NCBI GenBank assembly: GCA_023460715.1
Contig: JAEWPH010000092.1
Location: forward strand, 1 to 12,402
DNA from: Pseudomonadota bacterium
GTDB lineage: Bacteria > Pseudomonadota > Gammaproteobacteria > Burkholderiales > Burkholderiaceae_C
Direction of reading: 5' to 3'
DNA: 12,402 nucleotides
This document shows positions 6,285 to 12,402 of this stretch, piece by piece. The position numbers were made by a program, and so were the translations under genes. The notes beneath the pieces are model-generated. The model saw only the letters and a list, made by a program, of their open reading frames with translations. It ran no database searches and had not been told where the DNA came from. The stretch's first letter is position 1; each line of letters opens with the position of its first letter.

Positions 6285-7171
6285 TGCATTTCTCCCTTGA
6301 TGACCTTGGCGCTCAGGTCGAGCGAGGCCGATTCGCCCAGCTGCGGGTAGCGGCGCTGCATGGCAGCGACCAGCGCGCGCGAGTCCGCGGCCTGGGCGGC
6401 CTCGGCGTCGAAGGCGCGCAGGTAGTCCCGCGTGAACTGCACGGAGGCCGGCGTGTGCGGCAGGCTGCCGTCGGCGTTGGGCAGGTAGTGGCCGGGCACC
6501 ACCGTGCGGGGCTGCAGCGCATCGATGCCGTCCAGCGTCTGCTGCCAGTACATGCGCTGGGCCGGCGTCTGCGTGTCGGCCACCCACAGGTGAATGTTGG
6601 CCGACACCGGCACGCCACCCACCACGGCGCGGATCGAAGGGATCCACAGCACGGTGCGGGCTGGCGTCGGGCCGTCCAGGCCCACCACCTGGAGCTTCTG
6701 GCCCTCCAACAGCAGGTGGTCGCCCTTCAGGGGCTGGGGCTCGACCAGCGCCTGCGGCGCGTTCGCCTTGAGGATGGGGCCCCAGTGCGCGACCTTGCCA
6801 TCGCGCGAGGCGCGGATGGCCGCCAGCGTGGGCGGCGTGGCGACGATTCGGGCCTGCGGGAAGGCCGCATGCACCACGTCCAGCCCGAAGTAGAAGTCCG
6901 GGTCGCTGTGGCTGATGTAGATGGTGGTCAGGCGCTTGCCGCTGGCACGGATCTTCTGCACCAGCGCCTCGGCGTCGTTGCGCTGGAACTGCGCATCGAT
7001 CAGCACGGCGTCGCGCTTTCCGGTGACCAGCACCGAGGTGACCGGGAACAGCGAGGCCGCGCCGGGGTTGAAGACCTCCAGGCGAAGCGGCGGCGCCGCG
7101 GCGAAGGCGGGTGCGGCACGCAGGGCCGCCGAGGCGGCGAGGGCGGACAGCAGCAGGGTGCGACGGAACAT
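6272..7171 (-). CDS. MBL-fold metallo-hydrolase-like protein, exported, with variant metal motif
   Basis: This 299-residue protein has a Sec signal (MFRRTLLLSA to AFA near residue 24) and the metallo-beta-lactamase fold: VTSVLVTGKRDAVLIDAQF, the strand and loop YISHSDPDFYFG at residues 85-96, and VVPGHYLP with His228. In the classical HxHxDH motif three histidines and an aspartate bind two metals. Here the stretch reads H88-S-D90-P-D92-F93, so the second and last histidines are replaced. The protein may bind one metal or use a different site; a similar HxDPDxYFG form occurs, as far as I recall, in a distinct MBL subgroup. A ribosome site (GGAAAGG) lies about 10 bases before the ATG at 7171. 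It is the first gene of a two-gene operon with the DsbA-type protein and is divergent from a LysR regulator. Substrate unknown. Confidence 0.82.
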   Translation of the reverse strand: MFRRTLLLSALAASAALRAAPAFAAAPPLRLEVFNPGAASLFPVTSVLVTGKRDAVLIDAQFQRNDAEALVQKIRASGKRLTTIYISHSDPDFYFGLDVVHAAFPQARIVATPPTLAAIRASRDGKVAHWGPILKANAPQALVEPQPLKGDHLLLEGQKLQVVGLDGPTPARTVLWIPSIRAVVGGVPVSANIHLWVADTQTPAQRMYWQQTLDGIDALQPRTVVPGHYLPNADGSLPHTPASVQFTRDYLRAFDAEAAQAADSRALVAAMQRRYPQLGESASLDLSAKVIKGEMQWPK

Positions 7172-7211
7172 GGCAGCAGACCTTTCCAGGGGTTTTCGAA
7201 CGATGGAGCGA

Positions 7212-7279
7212 CTGTAAATTGCACGGATCGATCAAAAAACCCCAGAATTCGGCCTGTTGAATTGCATGGATCGAACAAA
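7212..7279. promoter_or_regulatory. Duplicated LysR-type operator in the divergent gap
   Basis: Two near-identical direct repeats, 7212-7236 and 7254-7279, start with CTGT and share ATTGCA.GGATCGA.CAAA. Each contains TTG-N11-CAA (TTGCACGGATCGATCAA and TTGCATGGATCGAACAA), the T-N11-A dyad expected for a LysR regulator. The shared cores are 43 bases apart, close to four helical turns, so two dimers would sit on the same face. The second copy ends 2 bases before the LysR start codon, which fits autorepression. The first lies 41 bases or more from the MBL gene start. Confidence 0.72.
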
Positions 7280-7281
7280 TC

Positions 7282-8205
7282 ATGGACCGCATCACCGCCG
7301 CGCAGGTCTTCGCCAACATCGTGGACAAGGGCAGCCTGGCCGGCGCGGCCGAGGCGCTGGACATGTCGCGCGCCATGGTCACTCGCTACCTGGCCGAGAT
7401 GGAGGACTGGGCGGGTGCCCGCCTGCTGCACCGGACCACGCGGCGCCTGGGGCTGACTGCCGCGGGCGAGGCCACGCTGGCGCGTTGCCGCGAGCTGCTG
7501 GCGCTGGCCGGGCAGATGCCCGCCGCGGCGGACACCCAAGCCGACGAGCCGCGGGGCATGCTGCGCATCGCCTGCTCGCAGTCGCTGGCCGAGGCGAGCT
7601 TGGCGCCGCTGGTGGCGCAGTACCTGCGCCGCTACCCGCACACGGCGGTCGACCTGCAGATCAGCAACCGCACGGTGAACCTGGTGGAGGAGCGCATCGA
7701 CCTGGCCATCCGCATCACCAACGCGCTGGACCCGGGCCTCATCGCCCGGCCGCTGGGCCGCTGCGACTCGGTGGTGTGCGCTGCGCCCGCCTACCTGGCC
7801 GCGCGCGGTACGCCGCAGGGCGTGCACGACCTGGCCGTGCACAATTGCCTCACGTATTCGTATTTCGGCCGCAGCCTGTGGCGCTTCGACGATGGGCAGG
7901 GCGCGGACGAGGTGCCGGTGGGCGGCAACCTGAGCGCCAACGAGTCCGTGGTGCTGCTGCACGCCACGCTGGCGGGCGCCGGCATCAGCCTGCAGCCGGT
8001 GTACTCGGCCGCGCCCTACATCGCGTCCGGCCAGCTGGTGGCGCTGCTGCCGGGACGGCAGCCCACCGCCATGGGCATCTACGGCCTCTACGCCTCGCGC
8101 GAGCGGCTGCCGGCCACGCTGCGCAGCATGCTGGACTTTCTGGCCCAGGCCTGGGGCGAGGCCGCGCCCGGGCAGGCACCCGGCGCATCATTTGCTATGG
8201 TTTGA
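7282..8205 (+). CDS. LysR-family transcriptional regulator
   Basis: This 307-residue protein has the LysR layout. An N-terminal winged helix-turn-helix spans about residues 1-60 (AAQVFANIVDKGSLAGAAEALDMSRAMVTRYLAEMEDWAGARLLHRTTRRLGLTAAGE). A linker and a two-lobed effector domain follow from about residue 90, with the familiar GMLRIACSQSLAE, LVEERIDLAIRI and GAGISLQP segments. It resembles the CrgA/AaeR-like branch common in betaproteobacteria. It is transcribed away from the MBL-DsbA pair, and the gap carries two LysR-type sites, so it most likely controls that pair and itself. No Shine-Dalgarno is seen before the ATG because the second operator copy occupies that position; weak or leaderless initiation is possible. 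The last codons and stop abut repeat copy B. Confidence 0.93.
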   Translation: MDRITAAQVFANIVDKGSLAGAAEALDMSRAMVTRYLAEMEDWAGARLLHRTTRRLGLTAAGEATLARCRELLALAGQMPAAADTQADEPRGMLRIACSQSLAEASLAPLVAQYLRRYPHTAVDLQISNRTVNLVEERIDLAIRITNALDPGLIARPLGRCDSVVCAAPAYLAARGTPQGVHDLAVHNCLTYSYFGRSLWRFDDGQGADEVPVGGNLSANESVVLLHATLAGAGISLQPVYSAAPYIASGQLVALLPGRQPTAMGIYGLYASRERLPATLRSMLDFLAQAWGEAAPGQAPGASFAMV

Positions 8206-8206
8206 G

Positions 8207-8250
8207 TAGCTGCTTGCGCTTGATGCATAAGCGCTGGAGGCCATTTTTGC
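8207..8250 (+). repeat. Dispersed short hairpin repeat, copy B
   Basis: Second copy of the element at 92-136. The GCGCTT arm (8216-8221), loop GATGCAT, AAGCGC arm (8229-8234) and T5 run (8244-8248) fall at exactly the same offsets as in copy A. It begins directly after the LysR stop codon and fills most of the 61-base space before the convergent receptor gene. With a stem followed by T5 it may help end LysR transcription, although the T run is 9 bases past the stem. Confidence 0.7.
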
Positions 8251-8266
8251 TCAAAGTCTGCGGCGG

Positions 8267-10546
8267 CTACAGGAACTGTGCCCGCAGGCCGACCATGATG
8301 CGCCGCCCCGCTGCCGGCTCGAAGAACCGCTGGTTGCCGTCGTTCACGATGAGCGAGCCCGCATAGCGCCGGTCGAAGAGGTTGTCGAGCCGCGCCCACA
8401 GCTGCCAGCGCGGGGCGCTGCCTGCGTCCTTGCCGCCGCCTGTCTGGCCGCCGCTGGCAGGCCCCCGCAGCGTGTAGCCCGCGCGCAAGCCCACCACGGC
8501 AAAGCCCGGGGCGGACTCGGTGTTGCGGTCGTCGGCAAACACCTTGCCCGACAGGTCCACGCTGGCGCCCAGCTGCCACGCCGCCGTGGGGGCGTAATCC
8601 AGCGCCAGCTGGGCCACATGGCGGGCCGTGCCCGGCAGGCGGTTGCCGGCGGGCACCTGTGCGCCGCCGGCGCCGGTGTAGGCGCTGCCGAAGAAGGCGT
8701 CCAGATAGGTGTAGGCGGCGCGCGGCGTCCAGGCGCCGGCCTGCGCGCTCCAGGCCAGCTCCAGGCCGCGGCGGCGCACGTTGTCGGCGTTCTGGAACAC
8801 GGTACGTCCGTTGACGGTGGCCGCGGGCACGATCTCGCCGCGGCTGCGTGCGTCGAACCACGCCACGTCCAGCCGCTGCGGCACACCCTGCCACGTGCCT
8901 TGCCACTTGGCGCCCAGCTCCCACTGCCGGCTGCGCGAGGCGCCCAGCGCGTAGTTGGGGCCGGTGTTGCCGGCGCTGTAGGCCATCTCGGCCAGCGTGG
9001 GCGTTTCGAATCCGCGGCCCACGTTGGCGTACAGGTTCAATTGCTCGGTCGCGGCCCAGACGAGGCCCAGTGCCGGACTGGTCTGGCGCCAGCTGCGGCT
9101 GCCGCTGTCGTCGGGGTTGGCGGCGGTGATGTAGCGGTCGTCCACCTCGGCGCGCACGCGGCTGGCGCGCAGGCCGGCCACGGCGCGCAGGGTGGGGGCG
9201 ATCCAGGCGTCCACCTGGGCGAACAGGTCGGTGTTGCCGGCCTGGTCGCGCTCGTTGCGGCGCAGATCGCCCGCCGTGCCGTTGTTGTTGACCAGGCCCT
9301 GGCGCCGCTCGGCCAGGCGGTCGGCATCGAGGCCCACCGTCCAGGTCAGCGGCAGGCCCGAGGGCATGCGCGTGGCGTGCGTCCAGGCCACGCCCAGGCC
9401 GTAGTAGTCACGGTCCAGGTCGACCACGCCACCGGCGCTGTTGGCCGCGGCGCCGCTGAAAGACAGGTACTGCCGCAGGTCGCGCGTGCCGCCATAGGCG
9501 CGCACCCGCACGCTGTCGGCCGGGTTGAATTGGTGCTCCAGCACCACGCCCACCTGGTTCTGCGCCACCGACTTGCGCGTGTCGAAGGCGTCGGCCACGC
9601 TGGCGGCCTGGCGCGGGTTGGCGTTGAACTGGGCACGGTTCAGGCCCAGCGGGTCCTGCGCCTTGGGCTGGTCGTACAGGTTCACCAGTGCGGTGATCTT
9701 CGTTTCGGCGCTGGGGCGGGCCACCAGCTTGCCGTTGAGGTGCACCCGCCGCGCAGCACTGTGGTCGCGCCAGCCGTCGGTCTCGAACTGCGACACATCG
9801 ATCAGCCCGCCCAGCGTGCGGTCGCCGAAGTCGAGCGAGGCATCCAGCAGCCGCTGGCCGGACGAGCCCGCCGCCACGCCCACCTGGGCGCCGCTCAGGC
9901 CGCCCGTGCCTTCGCGCGGCTCGCGCGTCGTCACCTGCAGCACGCCGCCGGCGGCGTTGCCGTAGAGCTGCGCCAGCGGGCCGCGCAGCACGTCCACCTG
10001 CGCGGCGGACTGCAGCTGTGCGGTGGCGGCCTGGCCCTGGCCGTCGGGCATGGTGGCGGGGATGCCGTCCACCAGGATGCGCACGCCGCGCACGCCGAAG
10101 GTGGAACGCGCCCCGAAGCCGCGCACGGCGATCTGCAGATCCTGCGCGTAGTTGCCCCGGTCCAGCGCCACCACGCCGGCCTGGCCGGCCAGCAGTTCCG
10201 ACAGATTGACCAATGGCGTGGGGGCGGTGAAACCGTCCACCGGCACACTGGTGTGGCTGGCGGCGGCGTCGAAGCGGCGCTGGGCCTCGGCGCTGCCTTG
10301 CACCTGCACGGCCGGCAGGACGCCGCCGTCGCCGGCCGCGGCGGCTGCGGACGTCACCGTGGCAGCATCGTCGCTTTGTGCGGCGGCGGGCAAGGCGGTG
10401 GCACCGGCGGCCGCCAGCGCCCAGCTGTAGAGCAGCGCGGTACGAAAGGGGGGGCGGAGGAGATTGCGGTGGGCGCGTGGCGCTGGGGGCAGGGGCCGCG
10501 CGCAGGCGGCAGGCGCAGCCGGGGCGCTGGTGGTGGTCTGGAACAT
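8267..10546 (-). CDS. TonB-dependent outer-membrane receptor, YncD/PqqU-like
   Basis: This 759-residue outer-membrane receptor has a signal-type stretch at about residues 34-57 (FRTALLYSWALAAAGATALPAAAQ) after an unusually long, Pro/Ala-rich n-region. No other start codon is available before it. A TonB-box-like LPAVQVQG lies near residue 77, the plug domain spans about 85-210 and a 22-stranded barrel follows. The plug phrase NYAQDLQIAVRGFGARSTFG, then LVDGIPATMPDGQGQ, the later GFETPTLAEMAYS and RRRGLELAW, and the C-terminal DNLFDRRYAGSLIVND with FFEP closely match my recollection of E. coli YncD, identified as the pyrroloquinoline quinone receptor PqqU. The terminal QFL is a barrel-insertion signal. 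Import of PQQ for periplasmic dehydrogenases is therefore the leading guess; a siderophore-type ligand is the alternative. The gene is monocistronic here, and no Fur or riboswitch element was recognised upstream. Confidence 0.9.
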   Translation of the reverse strand: MFQTTTSAPAAPAACARPLPPAPRAHRNLLRPPFRTALLYSWALAAAGATALPAAAQSDDAATVTSAAAAAGDGGVLPAVQVQGSAEAQRRFDAAASHTSVPVDGFTAPTPLVNLSELLAGQAGVVALDRGNYAQDLQIAVRGFGARSTFGVRGVRILVDGIPATMPDGQGQAATAQLQSAAQVDVLRGPLAQLYGNAAGGVLQVTTREPREGTGGLSGAQVGVAAGSSGQRLLDASLDFGDRTLGGLIDVSQFETDGWRDHSAARRVHLNGKLVARPSAETKITALVNLYDQPKAQDPLGLNRAQFNANPRQAASVADAFDTRKSVAQNQVGVVLEHQFNPADSVRVRAYGGTRDLRQYLSFSGAAANSAGGVVDLDRDYYGLGVAWTHATRMPSGLPLTWTVGLDADRLAERRQGLVNNNGTAGDLRRNERDQAGNTDLFAQVDAWIAPTLRAVAGLRASRVRAEVDDRYITAANPDDSGSRSWRQTSPALGLVWAATEQLNLYANVGRGFETPTLAEMAYSAGNTGPNYALGASRSRQWELGAKWQGTWQGVPQRLDVAWFDARSRGEIVPAATVNGRTVFQNADNVRRRGLELAWSAQAGAWTPRAAYTYLDAFFGSAYTGAGGAQVPAGNRLPGTARHVAQLALDYAPTAAWQLGASVDLSGKVFADDRNTESAPGFAVVGLRAGYTLRGPASGGQTGGGKDAGSAPRWQLWARLDNLFDRRYAGSLIVNDGNQRFFEPAAGRRIMVGLRAQFL

Positions 10547-10600
10547 GGGGGCGCAGGGTATCGCAACCGCGTGGGCCGCGCTGTCAGCCGATCACCCGCG

Positions 10601-10617
10601 GGCAGGGAACGCCTGCC
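10601..10617. other. Hairpin in the divergent receptor/protease gap
   Basis: GGCAGG (10601-10606) and CCTGCC (10612-10617) flank a 5-base loop. An AGGAGG-like ribosome site on the - strand (CCTCCT at 10616-10621) overlaps its edge but has no usable start codon behind it. The rest of the 161-base gap (10547-10707) shows no clear promoter or repressor box. Confidence 0.3.
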
Positions 10618-10707
10618 TCCTACGCAGAGCGGCGTACCACTTTTGCCATACTCCGCAGGCCCGCGGCCCCGCCCGCCCCCTCACCCTCATTCACCCCTTC
10701 GCACACC

Positions 10708-11277
10708 ATGAGCAATCTGCCCGACCGCTGGCGCAAGCCGCCCCAACGCGCCGCCGGCGTGGAAGACGCGCAGGAGGCCGGCTCCCGCCGCACCCGTGCC
10801 TTCGCGCGCACAGGCACGCTGGGCATCCTGGCCTTCTGGCTGGTGGTGATGGGCGCGCTCTACCTGGCCATGCAGCACTGGCAGCGGCCTGCCGCCAGCC
10901 AGGTGCAGGCCGATGGCGCGCTGGTCATTCCGCGCCACCGCGACGGGCACTTCCGCGTGTCCGGCAGCATCAACGGCCAGCCGGTGAACTTCCTGGTGGA
11001 CACGGGCGCCAGCCTGGTCAGCGTGACCGACGCGCTGGCCCGCAAGGCCGGCCTGTCGGGCGGCGAGCGCACCACTTTCCGCACGGCCAACGGCACGCGC
11101 GAGGGCTGGGTCACCACGGCCGACTCGGTGGCCGTGCGCTCACTGGTGGTCTCCGGCCTGCGCGTGGGCACCGGCTACACCGGCGACGAGGACGGCGACG
11201 CCCTGCTGGGCCAGAACTTCCTGCGGCACTTCGATGTGGAGATCAAGAGCGACCGGATGGTGCTGCACCCGCGATAA
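10708..11277 (+). CDS. Retropepsin-like aspartic protease, membrane-anchored
   Basis: This 189-residue protein has a basic cytoplasmic N-terminus, one transmembrane helix at about residues 37-56 (GTLGILAFWLVVMGALYLAM) and a C-terminal single retropepsin domain facing the periplasm. The catalytic motif is F-L-V-D98-T-G-A-S, and the second conserved element is ALLGQNFLRHFDVEI (residues 165-179). Layout and length fit the TIGR02281 clan-AA family found in many proteobacteria. Such domains dimerise to form one active site; their substrates are mostly unknown. The ATG at 10708 keeps the positive N-terminus and the helix; longer in-frame reading would cross the antisense receptor gene. No ribosome site is evident. 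It stands alone, divergent from the receptor and followed by an AT-rich gap. Confidence 0.88.
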   Translation: MSNLPDRWRKPPQRAAGVEDAQEAGSRRTRAFARTGTLGILAFWLVVMGALYLAMQHWQRPAASQVQADGALVIPRHRDGHFRVSGSINGQPVNFLVDTGASLVSVTDALARKAGLSGGERTTFRTANGTREGWVTTADSVAVRSLVVSGLRVGTGYTGDEDGDALLGQNFLRHFDVEIKSDRMVLHPR

Positions 11278-11312
11278 GAGCGTGGATGCGCATATTTGGT
11301 AAAATTAAGTCA

Positions 11313-11340
11313 TTGTTTTAATTGGATTTTCGGTATAAAT
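11313..11340 (+). promoter_or_regulatory. Candidate sigma-70 promoter in AT-rich leader
   Basis: The segment 11296-11365 is only about 23% G+C (16 of 70), against about 70% around it. It contains TATAAA(T) at 11334-11340 as a -10 box and TTGTTT at 11313-11318 as a -35 box, separated by 15-16 bases depending on the register. It lies directly upstream of the nucleotidyltransferase gene. Confidence 0.5.
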
Positions 11341-11365
11341 TCAAATTATTGGAAAAATACCGAAA
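11328..11365. promoter_or_regulatory. 9-bp perfect inverted repeat flanking the start region
   Basis: TTTCGGTAT (11328-11336) and ATACCGAAA (11357-11365) are perfect reverse complements separated by 20 bases. The left arm overlaps the putative -10 box, and the last base of the right arm is the A of the start codon. If transcription starts about 11345, the left arm is not transcribed and this is most likely a DNA operator for autoregulation. If it starts further upstream, the RNA hairpin would trap the start codon, with the GGAAA ribosome site in its loop. Confidence 0.55.
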
Positions 11366-12300
11366 TGCAGGATCTGAATGCCGCTGCCGCGCGGCAGTAC
11401 ATCGATGCCGTCGCCACCTTTGAGGCCTGGGAAGAGGCCCAGCAGGAGGCTGCGCAACTGCGTGGCGGCATGTACTGGCATGCAGGGCCGGCATCGTCGC
11501 CGGAAACCCGCTATCTTGTCCGCACCACGTCTTCGGGGGGCGAAACCAGTCTGGGTGCGATCAGCCCCGAAAACGAAGCCATCTACGAGCGTTTCATGCA
11601 ACGCAAGAAGGACAGCGCGGAGCGTATGGCAGGCCTCAAGGCCGCATTGGAACAGCACCGGCGGTTGAACCGGGCGCTGCGCGTGGGCCGGGTCGATCCA
11701 TTGGTGACCAGCCTTCTGGCGCGCCTGTCGGACACCCGGCTCAGCCCCCACTTTCGCGTGGTCGGCACGCACGCGCTGTATGCGTACGAGGCGGCAGCGG
11801 GCGTGCGGCTGGACTCGGACGCACTGGCCACCCGCGATATCGACCTGCTGTGGGACACGCGCAAGCGGATCCAGTTCGCCACCCAACTGGCGCGTGTCGA
11901 CAGCTCCATGCTGGGTGTTCTCAAGAAGGTGGATCGCAGTTTCCGCATTCGCAGAAGCCAGCAATACACCGCCGTCAACAGCGACGGCTTTGAAGTAGAC
12001 ATCATCCGCCGCGTACGTACAGCGGATGACCCGCAACCCATCAAGCTGAGCGAGGACGATGAAGACTTCTGGGTCGCCCAGGCCCGCCGCGCCAGCGTGT
12101 TGCTCGACTCTCCGGGCTTTTCTGCCATCGTCGTGGCGACCAATGGCAGCATGGCGCGCATGAACACTGTCGACCCCGCCACGTTTGTCCAGTTCAAACG
12201 CTGGATGGCTACCCAAAGGGACCGCGATCCGCTCAAGCGGCGGCGGGACGTCCTGCAGGCGGATGCCGTGCAGCAACTGCTGGACGGCTATCTGCCTTGA
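11365..12300 (+). CDS. GSU2403-family nucleotidyltransferase-fold protein (NTP_transf_8 type)
   Basis: This 311-residue soluble protein has a nucleotidyltransferase core. The loop VVGTHALYAYEAAAG (residues 132-146) corresponds to the GS-type motif. TRDIDLLWD carries the metal-binding pair Asp158 and Asp160, and FEVDIIRR carries the third acidic residue, Asp212. The N-terminal part, with GGMYWHAG, SLGAISPENEAIYERF and a charged helix, matches my memory of the GSU2403/PF12281 family. Biochemical function in that family is unknown to me; relatives of the fold modify RNA or proteins and some act as toxins. The ATG at 11365 is chosen because an extended frame from 11296 would translate the AT-rich promoter segment; GGAAA at 11351 is a plausible ribosome site. 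It is a single gene here, with no partner visible up to 12402. Confidence 0.85.
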   Translation: MQDLNAAAARQYIDAVATFEAWEEAQQEAAQLRGGMYWHAGPASSPETRYLVRTTSSGGETSLGAISPENEAIYERFMQRKKDSAERMAGLKAALEQHRRLNRALRVGRVDPLVTSLLARLSDTRLSPHFRVVGTHALYAYEAAAGVRLDSDALATRDIDLLWDTRKRIQFATQLARVDSSMLGVLKKVDRSFRIRRSQQYTAVNSDGFEVDIIRRVRTADDPQPIKLSEDDEDFWVAQARRASVLLDSPGFSAIVVATNGSMARMNTVDPATFVQFKRWMATQRDRDPLKRRRDVLQADAVQQLLDGYLP

Positions 12301-12308
12301 AGAGCCTG

Positions 12309-12329
12309 CGCCCGGCTTGTTCCCGGGCG
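12309..12329 (+). terminator. Weak terminator-like hairpin after the nucleotidyltransferase gene
   Basis: CGCCCGG (12309-12315) pairs with CCGGGCG (12323-12329) around a 7-base loop, 8 bases after the stop codon. The downstream sequence lacks a T run, so termination would be inefficient or rho-assisted. The last 70 bases of the window show no gene. Confidence 0.4.
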
Positions 12330-12402
12330 GCCTTGTTCCGACCCGTTGCAGGACGGCAAATACCGGGCTTCGCGAGGCCTTCCCTTCGGGTTGCGATGCC
12401 CA

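Noticed and set aside
5529..7382. A single 617-codon - strand frame suggesting an MBL-DsbA fusion
   Set aside because: The upstream part is read in the wrong frame relative to the MBL gene. The MBL gene stops at 6272 in its own frame, and a good ribosome site precedes the DsbA-type ATG at 6284.
10547..10707. Fur box or cobalamin riboswitch upstream of the TonB receptor
   Set aside because: The 161-base gap is too short for a full cobalamin riboswitch in this GC context, and I see neither a B12 box nor a Fur-type AT-rich dyad.
8618..10711. Long + strand open frame (about 697 codons) antisense to the TonB receptor gene
   Set aside because: High GC keeps the opposite strand free of stops. The translation is low-complexity Arg/Gly/His/Ala-rich, without domains, while the - strand gives a full TonB receptor.
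11296..11364. 23-residue N-terminal extension of the nucleotidyltransferase
   Set aside because: It would translate a 23% GC segment that contains the promoter-like boxes; there is no ribosome site before 11296, and family similarity begins after 11365.
1..12402. CRISPR array, tRNA, rRNA, integrase or insertion sequence
   Set aside because: No regularly spaced repeats, cloverleaf, transposase motifs or terminal inverted repeats were seen on either strand.

Overview
The window is about 70% GC and tightly packed, and its genes look like those of a betaproteobacterium. The best fit is the family Comamonadaceae (Acidovorax, Delftia or Comamonas type). The grounds are the Bug-type orphan solute-binding protein, the LysR and TRAP genes, and two copies of a short dispersed hairpin repeat of a kind I associate with that family. 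I recognised all products from the sequence itself; no database search was possible.

Layout. (1) 1-145: a very GC-rich hairpin region, a 12-bp palindrome and repeat copy A. (2) 146-5379, + strand: TRAP transporter small and large permease (DctQ, DctM), a lipoprotein beta-propeller lactonase, a Tat-exported SMP-30/gluconolactonase-like protein and a TctC/Bug-type solute-binding protein, closed by a strong intrinsic terminator at 5474-5508. Transport genes and two exported lactonase-type enzymes on one strand suggest that a sugar or aldonic-acid lactone is opened outside the cytoplasm and the acid is taken up. The TRAP binding protein DctP is not visible and would have to lie upstream. (3) 5529-7171, - strand: a metallo-beta-lactamase-fold protein with an altered metal motif, overlapped by a cytoplasmic DsbA/FrnE-type CGWC oxidoreductase. 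(4) 7282-8205, + strand: a divergent LysR regulator. The 110-bp divergent gap holds two direct repeats, each with a TTG-N11-CAA LysR-type site. (5) 8267-10546, - strand: a TonB-dependent receptor closely resembling E. coli YncD/PqqU, the PQQ receptor. Repeat copy B lies between it and the convergent LysR gene. (6) 10708-11277, + strand: a membrane-anchored retropepsin-like aspartic protease. (7) 11365-12300, + strand: a nucleotidyltransferase-fold protein of the GSU2403/NTP_transf_8 type. It is preceded by a strikingly AT-rich leader with a promoter-like element and a 9-bp perfect inverted repeat that ends on the start codon.

Most of the window is ordinary metabolic and transport DNA. The two places I would look at first are the nucleotidyltransferase with its foreign-looking, palindrome-flanked promoter, and the duplicated LysR operator controlling the MBL-DsbA pair. 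I see no CRISPR array, tRNA, rRNA, transposase or integrase.
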